This document shows positions 1-9,569 of a DNA stretch of 64,000 nucleotides, in pieces. A model generated the notes under the pieces. The model did not search any database. It was not told where the DNA came from and was given only the letters and a program-made list of their open reading frames with translations. Source of the DNA: CAVUMR01 sp963742715 (lineage in GTDB: Bacteria; Actinomycetota; Actinomycetes; Mycobacteriales; Micromonosporaceae); the NCBI GenBank assembly GCA_963742715.1, contig CAVUMR010000002.1:1-64000 (forward strand), in the 5' to 3' direction. Made by a program: the position numbers and the translations under genes. How positions within the stretch are numbered: the stretch's first letter is position 1; each line of letters starts with the position of its first letter.

Positions 1-497
1 CTTCGGGTTGGGCGGCATCTTCTTGACGGCCTCGTCGGCGAGCGTCCGCCGAGCTCGTAGTTGTCGTTCCGACGAAGAAGTTCACCTTGCTGCCCGGGGT
101 CGGCGCCGTGTCCAGCGCGACGACCGGGACGCCCTGGTCGACGGCCTGCGCCGCCGGGCGGGTGAAGATCGGCGGGTCGAGGTTGTACAGGACGACGCCG
201 TCCCGGTGGGTCACGACCAGGTTCTGGAAGAGCTGGACCTCGGCCGGGCCGTCGGTGTTCGGCGGCCCGACGACCTTGAAGTCGATGTTGCCGGCGTGCT
301 GGGCTGCCGACGTCGCGCCCTGGTACATCTCGCGGGCGAAGTTCAGGCTGTTGTTGGGTACGGCGATGCCCATCTTGAGCTTCTTGCCGCCCGAGCCCGA
401 ACCCGAGCCGCTGTCGCCGCAGGCGGCGGGAGGCTGAGGGGCAGGCGAGGACGAGGCTCGCGGCGAGGCCGGCCCGCCATGGTGTGCGCTGGTTCAT
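1..497 (-). CDS. Sugar ABC transporter substrate-binding lipoprotein (3' partial, frameshifted)
   Basis: Periplasmic-binding-protein type 1 family, the solute receptor of a ribose/xylose-type ABC importer. The ATG at 497 follows GGAGACGACGA. A hydrophobic leader ends in a lipobox-like AACGDS, followed by a Gly/Ser linker and then KKLKMGIAVPNNSLNFARE, a typical first strand of the sugar-binding domain. Further on the frames give DGVVLYNLDPP and VGNDNYELGG, a motif common in this family. At least three indels break the frame (near 440, 350 and 50). The gene runs off the left edge, so the C-terminal half is missing. It lies 31 bp after the permease on the same strand, so the two form an operon. 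The sugar cannot be assigned from the sequence. Confidence 0.82.
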   Translation of the reverse strand, partial: MNQRTPWRAGLAASLVLACPSASRRLRRQRLGFGLGRQEAQDGHRRTQQQPELRPRDVPGRDVGSPARRQHRLQGRRAAEHRRPGRGPALPEPGRDPPGRRRPVQPRPADLHPPGGAGRRPGRPGRRAGHGADPGQQGELLRRNDNYELGGRSPTRPSRRCRPTR

Positions 498-528
498 TCG
501 TCGTCTCCTGGCGTACGGGCGGGGTCGG

Positions 529-1563
529 TCAGGCGCCGGCGGAACGCGTGCTCCGGAAGCGGCGCAGCAGGGTGTCCGCGCCGACGGCGATGAGGATGAC
601 GCCGCCGGTCGCGAAGGTGGTCCAGTTGATCGGGACCTGGAAGAAGGCCAGTGCCGACGCGACGACACTGAGGATGAGGCAGCCCACCGCCGCGCCGACG
701 ACCGATCCCGGCCCCCCGCGAGCGGCGTGCCGCCGATGATGCGGCGGCGATGGCGGTCAGCTCGTAGCCCTGGCCGACCGTCGGGTCACCGGCGATGAAG
801 AAGGCGAGCGAGAAGATCGCCGCCACGCCCGCCATCAGCCCGGACAGTGAGAGTGCCGCGACCCGCGTGCGTACCACCGGCAGGCCGCTGAACGCGGCCG
901 CCTCGGGGTTGGAGCCGATGGCGCGCACCCGTGCACCAACCTCGTGCGGGTGAACAGGACGGTCAGCACGACGACCAGGACGGCGGAGATCCACACGGCG
1001 GTGGGCACGCCGGCGAGTTGCCGCCGAGGAAGGTGAAGAACGCGTCGTTCTGCGGCAGGTCGGTGATCTGCTTGCCGTCGGCCAGCGCGAGCCCGGCGCC
1101 GCGGAAGAGCAGCGCCGTGGCGAGCGTGACGATGAACGACGGCAGTCCCATGTAGGTCGTCAGACGCCGTTGAGCGCGCCGAGACGGCCGACAGCACGAG
1201 GATCGCGAGGGCGCGAACCAGGTGCCGACGCCGTCACGATGAGGACGGCGCCGACGACCATGCACAGGGCGTACATGCCCCCAACGGACAGGTCGACCTC
1301 GCGCATGGCGAGCGGGAAGACGATCCCGCACGACATCAGCCCGACGTAGACGGTGTTGTGAGTGATCGACAGCAGGTTGCCGGTGCAGGAAGTCCGGGTG
1401 GAAGGCGCCTACGACCGCGACGAGCGACCAGGACGGCGATCACGCCGAACTCGTCACGCAGCACGTGGCGACGCCACGCGGGCCTGCGCCAGCGCCCGCC
1501 CGGGTCACGACCCTGGGCTGCCGACCGGGTCGACGTACGCCTCGTCTCCACCGGATGGCTCAC
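529..1563 (-). CDS. Sugar ABC transporter permease, RbsC family (frameshifted)
   Basis: Inner-membrane permease of a ribose-type ABC importer (BPD_transp_2 family). Successive frames give RDEFGVIAVLVA near the N terminus, then MREVDLSVGGMYAL (the conserved DLSVG motif), LTTYMGLPSFIVTLATALL, and finally RAIGSNPEAAAFSGL and GDPTVGQGYELTAIAAA, all hallmarks of RbsC-like permeases. The reconstructed length of about 344 residues is normal for the family. The GTG at 1563 is preceded by AGGAGG with a 5-base spacer, which decides the start. At least four frameshifts (near 1380, 1210, 980 and 720) are probably sequence errors. No ATPase gene is present between this gene and the binding protein or upstream of it, so it must lie elsewhere. 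Confidence 0.85.
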
Positions 1564-1726
1564 CTGGCCTCCTGCTGCAGCCGACCGCCCCGCCGGCGAC
1601 CACCGGCCAGACAGTCGACCCGCGGGGACCGGCCGGGGCAACCGCGTCGTTTCGGTGGGCTCAAACCCTCGCGAGTTGGCCGGGGTGCATGTCACATCCG
1701 TGCTGTCGTGACTAGGGGGTCGACCC

Positions 1727-2201
1727 GTGGCGGACGCGTACTTCATCTGGTACTTCGACGGTCAGGTGTTCCTGGGCAAGGAGCTGCCGCGGACGACATG
1801 GTTCCCGGGCTCGGTCCCCAACGACTACTTCGGGCGCCGAGATCTTCGAGTTCGCCGTGCACTCCGACGGCACCGTGCTGCGGGGGCAGCCGCACCTGCG
1901 CGGACGGCCGGGAAGCTTCGCGTGGATCGACCACAATCCCGGCAACATCAAGGTGGTGGCGAAGGACCTTGGGCAGTACCCAGGCCGGTCGAACTGGCAC
2001 GACTACCTGATCTTCCCGTCGCACGACGTCGGCTTCGCCGCGATCGGCACGCTCCTGCGTGGTCCGGACTACGCCAACCTGACACTGCTCCTGGTGCAGC
2101 AGAAGATCGAGCAGATCGCGGGCCTGGTGCCCGGTGAGACCTTCCCGATCGGGTCCGAAGAGATTCCTCCGGAGGTCAACGCGCTGATAGCGGGGCTGTA
2201 G
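1727..2201 (+). CDS. Uncharacterised small protein with NPGN motif (one frameshift)
   Basis: About 157 residues, starting at GTG 1727 eight bases after AGGGGG. An extra base near 1830 splits it; the second frame runs cleanly to TAG at 2201. The readable part has DHNPGNIKVVAKD, a stretch YPGRSNWHDYLIFPSHDVGFAAI and LRGPDYANLTLLL. An NPGN motif followed by a phrase of the form FPxxxxGFxAI resembles muramidase-like phage structural (P5-type) proteins, but this is a weak recollection and no catalytic residue can be pointed to. No signal peptide or membrane segment is seen. It is convergent with, and only 3 bp from, the stop of the giant protein gene at 2205, so the two may be functionally linked. 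Confidence 0.55.
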
Positions 2202-2204
2202 ACC

Positions 2205-5200
2205 TCACAGGTCGATGGTGCCCACGTGGACGATCCGCGCGCGCTGGGGCCGCCCTGGGAGGCCAGCTGCTCGCGCTCGACGACGAGCAGGCGCAGCGCG
2301 CGTCCCGCCGTCGCAGGTGGCAGCTGGGCCTCCGCGGTCCACAGGCGCCGACCGTCGTCGCGCCTGAGCTCGAACGCCGGCAGGGCCGGAACGGGCTGCC
2401 AGTGGGTTTCGTCGGGCTGGCCACCTGGTTCCGCGCTGAAGACCTGGGCGGTCACCAGTGGCGCCAGATCGTGGTCGGACTCCAGGTAGGAGCGGCCCCA
2501 CAGCGTGACGGTGATCTCCGGGTCCTGCTGGTGGCGGAGCAGGGTCAGCCGCCGGTCGGGCAGCAGCTGGATGATGTCCACCGTCGAGACCCGGGAGATG
2601 CTCACGTCGTCGGTGAGCGAGTTGGGCTGGAAGCGGCACACGGCCAGGCGGAGGAAGGGCACGAGTAGGACACGTCGCCGTCGAGCTGGATGTCGGCGTA
2701 CCAGAGACCCGTCGACTCCTCGAACTGCGGCGCGTAGCCCTGGACCAGCACGGGCAGAGACCTCGGGAACCGCGCCCGGGTTCGTGACCAGGGCATCGGG
2801 AAGCTGCTGGATGAAGCGTTGGTGCGCGACGTTGCGGAAGTGCTGCTGCCCGAGAGCCGAGACCGGTTGGCTGCGTCGGATGGGGTCCTGGCCCATCTGT
2901 GAGTAGAACTGCGAGAACGTGTCCGACGCGTCGTAGGCCCAGATGTCGGGCCCTGTGTTGGGTGGCAGCTGGAGGCTGTCCTGCGGGCCGGCGAGGATGA
3001 CGCCGAGGGACTCGTCCGCGCCGGTGACGAACCAGGGCCGACCCAGGTACACCCGGACAGCGCCTCCGTGCCGGTGCTGCGTCGTGCGTGCCCACCCGCC
3101 GCCGTCCTGGAAGGCATCCGGATCCTGGGCCGCCGAGGAGTGCAGACCACCGTCGTCGGTGCTCTCGACGTCCTGGGCAGGCACCCGCTGGCTGGGGACC
3201 ACGGACGGCACCACCGGCGGGGGCGGCTTGCCCACGTTGGGGAGTACGACGACCGCCGGTCTTCCACTCGCCGTCTCGGTCTCGCCCTCGCCGTAGCAGT
3301 CGGCGAACCGTGTCGTGGCGACGGGACGATAGGTGACGTGCGAACCCGGTGTCCGGGAGCTGGTGGCGAGGCAGCCCCGGGTGCTGGGGACTCTGCGCCG
3401 CAGTGTCGATCCCGAGCAGCGACCGGTGGGCCGGGTCGGTGCCGAGGATCGCCAGTCCGGTCGCGGGCACGCGTGCCGAGAACACCTGCTCGGAACGCGC
3501 CGCCGTGCCCGGGCGACCGGTGCCGTCGTCGTCGACCGGCTCGGTCCACTCCGCGTGCAGGGCGACCGCGTCGGTGCTCGCAGCATCCACTGCCAACGCC
3601 GTGCTGAAGTCGACCGTCGCCTGACCGAGCTTCCGGACCGCTGTGAGGGGCTGGTCGAAGTCGGCCGCCTTCGGCACCCGGACAGCATGGGTCAGCTCGA
3701 TCTCGACGTACGGCGTGAACATCGGGTGCTGACCCGCCTTCACCCGATCGACGAACGGGGTCTTCTCGGCGTCTGTCTGCGTCGGGGTGATGTCGCCCAG
3801 CAGCGCCATCAGGTCGGGCCTGGCCAACATCGAGGAAAGCGCACCCGCTGGCTGCGCCCCTCCAGGCGAGCTCGACCGTCAGGGTGCGTGTGGCCGGGTC
3901 GAACCGGGGTGCGACCGGGTTGAAGCCGGACAAGGGAGCGCGCCCCAGCCGGATCGGGCGTACGTCGGCCCAGGTCTCCCCATGGTCGAACTCCACCGGG
4001 AAGGCCTCGCCATCCGGCAGCCCGGGCAGGCCCGTGAAGACGACGCCCTTCGCCTGCGGGTCGGGCAGGTAGGGCGCGAACGCTCCCACGGGGAGGGTGA
4101 GCTCGGCGTCCGCGCGCGGCAGCAGGGCTCGCACTTCGGAGCGACGTGCGTGGTCCTCGACCCCGAGCGCGTCGTCGAGCGCGCCGTGCTGCTCGGCCAG
4201 CGTGAGCGAGCCCTGCGGTGGCAGCAGCAGGCGCTCGGTGACGATGCGTGGGTTGGTCGGAAAACCCAGGGGCACCGGCTGTTTGATGACCATGCGGTGC
4301 AGCGAGGCGCCCGGGTCGAAGTCTGCTGTGGCGCCCGTCGGGGCGACCACTGGCGGGCCGACCGGGTCGTAGCGGAGGTACTGCAACCGCTTGGTGGTCA
4401 CCTCGCCCGGCGCCGCATCGAGGTCAAGGCTGTTGCCGGCGAGGTCGACGGTCCTGAGCCGGAAGGATAGCTGTTGCCGTAGCGCAGCTTCGGCAACGTG
4501 GAGGGCGACACCTCGGTGGTGGTGTGCACGTTGAGGGCGGCCAGTTCCTTCGGCATCGACCCGGGCACCCGGCCACGCTGGCCTCCGGGGCGGGGCGCCG
4601 AGAGACTCCACCCTCTCCAGGTGACCATCCGCTCGTGGATGTAGAGCGCCTGGTCACCGGTGAGGGCGTCCTGGGTGATCCTCGTCCTGGAACGGGTCCG
4701 GGCCCTGCGGGATCGCACCGAACCCGTCGACGGTGTAGCGCACCCGGCGTGCGTGCAGCGACCGGAAGGTTCCACTCGCCGCGTCGCGCACGTCGACGCG
4801 ATAGCCGCGCAGCAGGTCCTCGGCGAAGAGGTCGGGCTCGGTGACAGCCGGCTCCGCCGCGATCGTCGTACGCCGTGAACGGGCGCGCTCCATCCGGTCG
4901 GTGAGCGCCTTGACCCGCCCCGTGTGCACCAGCGCGATCCCGTCGTTGCGCAGAGCCGGGAGGTGTGGACCGCTCGGCCCCGGAGGGGTCGGGGAGCGCT
5001 CGCCAGTGCGACGGCCTTGCGCACGGCCGTGTCGACGTCGAGCGACTCGAGCTGGTACTCAGGTCGGTCGACCGGCCAGACCCCGCGGGACAGGGTCGGG
5101 TCGTCGCGCGCAGCGAGCGCGAAGGTGTTGGCGCCGAGGACGACTGCGGTCATCGGGAGGTGGTGCTGTGCGTTGCCGGGCAGGGTGGAGGACGTCGACA

Positions 5201-5945
5201 CCCGGACACCGGTGGCTGGACCGGGCGAGCTGCGGGATCGCCACGCTGAGGTCGACGACCAGCCCGAGCCGCCGCATCAGCACCGGATGGTCACCGAGCA
5301 GCGAGACGACGCCGTGCAGATCCAGGTCCTCGCCCGCGGCCTGCTGCGCGTTGTGCAGGGGCTGTTGCATCGCGAAGGCCTTGCCCACCGGTGTGTCGCC
5401 GGCGGATCATGGACGGCCACCTCGACGACGCCGACGTCTGCCTGCTGCTCGATGAGGTGGATCGCGTCCTGGACGGCGGTGCCGACGTTGTCCTGGAACT
5501 CCTGCAGCGGTCGCAGGTCGAAGGTGGGTCGGAAGGCCGCGGCCGGTTCCTCGCTGAGGTCCTCGGTGCCCTTCGCGGCGCTCGCATAGCTGGCCCGGAG
5601 CGCGCCGGCCACGTCGCGCGCGGGGTAGGAGAGCACGGAGTCGCCGGAGGTTCGGTCGCGCGCCGTACCGAAGGCGCGGACCGGCGTGGTGGCGGGGAAG
5701 ACCGCCCGCCACAGACCGGAGTCGGCGGGATCCCCGACGAGGGTGGCTTCCTCCTCGACCGATCCCGGACCGAACGCCACCGTGAGCCGTACGCCGGCCA
5801 GCTGATGTGGCCAGTCCACCAGGGCCGGGTAGTCCGCGAGCGTGCCACCCGTGCCCAGCCGCGGCACCACCACGACGGAGAGACGCAGCCGACCGTCGAC
5901 GACGCCGTTCGGGCAGCACACCCACGACAGCAGCGGTTCGGTCAC
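2205..5945 (-). CDS. Very large uncharacterised protein A (about 1,245 residues, many frameshifts)
   Basis: Starts at GTG 5945, 14 bp after the stop of protein B, with AAGGGAG upstream. About eight indels break it, but the coding frame can be followed throughout. The N terminus reads TEPLLSWVCCPNGVVDG; the centre has a fibronectin-like phrase FRLRTVDLAGNSLDLD followed by YLRYDPVGPPVVAPT, ASLHRMVIKQ and LPPQGSLTLAEQHGALD; the C-terminal third has DIWAYDASDTFSQFYSQMG and DDVSISRVSTVDIIQLLPD, ending ARIVHVGTIDL. There is no signal peptide or clear membrane segment. I believe similar phrases occur in other very large bacterial hypothetical proteins, but I cannot name a family. It is the last gene of the patatin-B-A operon. 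Function unknown; a structural or scaffold role is only a guess. Confidence 0.6.
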
Positions 5946-5958
5946 GAGCAGACTCCCT

Positions 5959-8576
5959 TCACGCGAACGCGTCGCACAGCTGGTTCCACGCGGACTCGTC
6001 GATCTCCAGGTCGAACGGGCTGCCGACCGCAGGGGCCTCGAATGACTTGGTCACCTCGAAGCTCACCGTCTCGCTCAGCAACAGCACACTCACGTCGACG
6101 GTCACGCTGGCGTGCCCCTCGACCCGGGCATGCTCCCCGCCGCCGTCGACGTAGCTCAGCCCCATCTCGAACTCCACGCTCACCGTGACGACTTCGAGAA
6201 CCTCGAGGTGGCCGCCGCACCGCAGGTAGCCCCCGACCTTGATCTCGTGCTCGGAGCGCAGCAGCGAGACCCCGCCCATCGCATGGACCTCTCCGGTCGC
6301 GACGAAGACGCTGATCTCGATGTTTCCGCCGAACTCCAGCGACGCCTCGACCAGCTCCAGCGCGGCCGTCGAGGCCTTGATCGCGAAGAAGCCTCCGCCA
6401 CCGACCCCGTCCACCGAGAGGTTGAACGGCTTGTCCCGCTCCCCGAAGTTGAACCGCACCGACGCCGGCGACCCCGTGAAGGGGAATGTGCGCCTCGGCC
6501 CCGAGCGAGACGTTGCTCAGGCTGAACAGGCCGAGGCCCACTGGAGGGAGCGCCAGCTGTAGGCCGCAGTGATTCCCGAGGGGTCCACGCTGATCGGGCA
6601 GCCCGCGCCGAAGCTCTGGATCTCCTTGGCCAGGTCCTGCACGAACTCGAGGTCCTTGGCGAGCTGACCTCGACGCACCCGAAGCCGACACCGACGGGCT
6701 CCGGTGCGGCAGGTCCTCGAGCCTGAGCTTCTCGAAGCTCACCAGGATCGCGTCGAGCAGCGAGACGGTGGCCTTCGTCAGCGACCCCGTGATCGTCGCG
6801 GTGGGTGGTTGCGGCTGGAGCGTCGTGAGGTCGATCGAGGCCTCGAGGCTGGCGTGGAGATGGAGCTCGGCCCCTTCCCCCAGACGCAGGACCCCGGCGT
6901 GCTGGCCGGTGGTCAGCTCCGGGGTCCAGTCATAGGTGGTGGTCACCTTGTCGGGTGCCTGCACCGAGACGATCGTGGGTGGTTCCGGAAGGGCCGGCAG
7001 CAGGTCGAGCAGCTGTACGCCGAGCAGCTTGGCCTGCCCGAAGATCGCCTCGACCGCCCCGGTGGGGATCGCCCCCTTCGCCGCGTTGACTGTCTTGAGC
7101 AGGGTGTCGGGGTTGGCCAACCCACCGACCTGCGCAGCCGGGAAGGCCACGGGCAGGCCCGTCGTCATCTCGAGGAAGTTGCCCGCGTCGTCGACCTGGT
7201 GCATCAGCTTGCAGGTGGCCTTCTCCGCCTGTGAGGTGAGCCGACCGACTGCGTCCAGGGCCACGTCGACCGTCCTCGGAACCAGAGCGCGCGCCGCACC
7301 GAAGGGGCTGGGCACGAGCTCCATCACGACCGTGTGCACCGGCAGGGTCACCTGCTCGACGGTGACGTCGTCCCGGCTGCCGGGGTCGGCCAGGGTCACC
7401 GGAGCGCCGCCGAGCTCGATGGTGCGGTGGTCGGCGGGCGCGCTGTCCAACCTCTGCTGCAACTGGTCCAACGGCAGGTTCGGGTTGGCCCCCAGGATGA
7501 ACATCAGCGGCAGGCTGAACGCGATCTCCCGGCCCGACCAATCAGTGGCGACGAGGTCGAAGCGGACCCTCCCACCCAGCCGCTCCACCCAGAAGAACGG
7601 CGCTGCATCGGTCAGGTCGAAGTCGACCTGACCCACCCGCTCGGGAGCGATCCGCATGCTCCGGAACGGCGTATCCATCCCCTCGAAGCTGACCACCGGG
7701 TCGATGATGTTCAGCGTCCCGGTCTGGAACAGACGGCCCTGGACATAGGTCTGTCCCGCGACGAAGGCGTCCTCCTCGGGGTCGAGGGTGAGGGTCCCCG
7801 TCGACTGCATCCGGGCGAACTCCCGTCGGGTGACAACCTTCAGCTCCGCCTGGTGCCCCGAGGTCAGGGCACCGCGCACGACCATCGTGGTGGTCTGCTC
7901 CCGCCCGAACTGCACGGCCTGGTCATAGGACTTCAGCGCGAGCGGAGTCGCGGGCTCCGACCCCGGCGCGAAGAGCGGTCCCTGGATCCGGCCGGTCGCC
8001 CCGAGCATCGACATCGACAGCCGGGTCTGGAAGACCGAGTGGAACAACTCGGGATACAAGGTGAGCGGGACGATGCCGAACCCGGCGGGCTCGAAACCCG
8101 GGCTCTGGGTCGCGACCACGTCCATCAGCGGACCGGCGACGCCCGGCAGCTCGCCCAGGGTCTCGAGCAGCTCGGCGACCCAGATGGCAGCCCAGCCGTC
8201 CGGAGCGGAACGGGGCTCGGGAGTGAGGTGCCAGGAACCGCCGCCACGGGTCTGCAGCCGCACCATCGCCGGCAGCTCGAGCGTGCCCGTTCCGGGCTGG
8301 CGGTCCAGCCGGCCGAGCAGGCGTTCGCCCAGCTGCACGGCCTCGGCCGTAGTGAGGTCATAGGTGAGCACGTTGAAGCCCGGGTCGCCTCCGAAGGCGG
8401 GAACCACCGGGCCCGCGGCGGCGAAGGCCGTGCCCGGGGGTCGCTCGGTCACGTGCTGGCTGGGGAGGATCAGGTCGATCCTGGCGCCGGACGACTCGAG
8501 GAACACCTCGACGTACAGCAGGTCCTCAGGGACGAGCGATGGCGAACCTGTCCGGGCCGAGCTCGTAGGTCGCCAT
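5959..8576 (-). CDS. Very large uncharacterised protein B (about 870 residues, frameshifted)
   Basis: Start chosen at ATG 8576, preceded by GGGGAGTGTG; the first 15 codons (MATYELGPDRFAI) connect through one indel near 8545 to VPEDLLYVEVFLESSGARID. A long clean stretch of about 600 residues follows, then indels near 6670 and 6500, and a final clean stretch to TGA at 5959. The last 170 residues alternate polar and hydrophobic residues in short strands (for example GGYLRCGGHLEVLEVVTVSV and EGHASVTVDVSVLLLSETVS), which suggests an extended beta-sheet or beta-helix fold. There is no signal peptide, transmembrane helix or enzyme motif. It lies between the patatin gene and protein A on one strand with short spacers, so the three are probably cotranscribed. 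Function unknown. Confidence 0.62.
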
Positions 8577-8643
8577 CACACTCCCCGTTCATGCCTGTCC
8601 CCGGTCAGCATCGGGCGGCACGAAGAGAAGCGTCAACGCCGCC

Positions 8644-9492
8644 CTAGCCCACTTCGGTGGCGGGCTGCCAGGCCGCCTTGACCTTCTCCAGCACCGACGA
8701 GGCCTGGCGCAGTCCGGCTCGTGCGGCATCGGCACGCTTGGCCGGGTCGAGCACGTTCTTGCCGATGTCGACGAGTGCCTGCTCATCGGGAGTGACCACC
8801 GCGGTGTGCCTGGCGCCAGTGCGCTCGAGCTGGGCCCGGATCGAGGTGGCCTTGCTGAACGCCTGCGGCAGCGGGGCGATCACGACCACGGCGTCAGCAC
8901 CCTTGGCCAGGTCGACGTTGGCCGTGGAGCGGATGCCGCCGTCGATGTAGTGCTTGCCCCCGATGGTGACCGCGGGCCAGACGAGCGGTACGGCGCAGCT
9001 GGCAGCGACCGCGTGGACGATGTCGACCCCGCTGTCCTTGTCGAAGACCGTGAACTTCCCGGTCTCCGCCTCGACAGCGGTGACCTTGAGCTCGCGGTCG
9101 CCCCACTTCTCGACGCCGATCCGCGAGCGGATCACCTCGATCCGCTTCTCACCGCCGGGTGGGTGCCGGCGCATCGACATCTTCCCGATCCGGGACCGCT
9201 TGGTGTTGCCGCTCCCCGGCAGCAGCATCGCGGGCAGCATCGGCAGCAGGGTGAGCTTCGAGAGCTTCGCGCCGATCTCATGATCGGCCGGCTCGAGCTG
9301 GGTCTCGTACAGCTCCTCCACGGTGCGACCAGTGGTGATCTGGGCTCCGACGACGGACCCTGCCGACGTGCCGATGACCAGGTCGGCGGAGGTGAGGTCG
9401 ACCCCTTCGTCGGCGAGCCCCTTGAGGATCCCGAGCTCCCAGGCGATCCCGGTCACCCCGCCACCGCCTAGGACCAGTGCTGTGCGCGTCAT
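8644..9492 (-). CDS. Patatin-like phospholipase
   Basis: Predicted serine lipid acyl hydrolase of the patatin family, 282 residues, intact. The N terminus has the oxyanion-hole glycine motif GGGGVTG (residues 8-14) and the nucleophile motif GTSAG (about 42-46); the catalytic Asp is in YIDGGIRS near residue 185. Between them lies a Pro-rich, hydrophobic stretch (LLPMLPAMLLPGSG) that may contact membrane. There is no signal peptide, so the enzyme is cytosolic or peripheral. The ATG at 9492 is the only reasonable start. It is the first gene of the operon that continues 68 bp later into giant proteins B and A, and it is divergent from the nhaA fusion gene with a 77-bp spacer. Confidence 0.93.
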   Translation of the reverse strand: MTRTALVLGGGGVTGIAWELGILKGLADEGVDLTSADLVIGTSAGSVVGAQITTGRTVEELYETQLEPADHEIGAKLSKLTLLPMLPAMLLPGSGNTKRSRIGKMSMRRHPPGGEKRIEVIRSRIGVEKWGDRELKVTAVEAETGKFTVFDKDSGVDIVHAVAASCAVPLVWPAVTIGGKHYIDGGIRSTANVDLAKGADAVVVIAPLPQAFSKATSIRAQLERTGARHTAVVTPDEQALVDIGKNVLDPAKRADAARAGLRQASSVLEKVKAAWQPATEVG

Positions 9493-9569
9493 GGAAGGAA
9501 ACCTAGTTGCCCACCGCAACGAGAGCCGGAAGCGTCCGCTGGTCAGTACGCTCGTGCCCGTGGTGCGCG

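Noticed and set aside
1727..9492. Complete contractile injection system or prophage
   Set aside because: No sheath, tube, baseplate wedge, AAA remodelling ATPase, terminase, portal or integrase was found around the giant genes.
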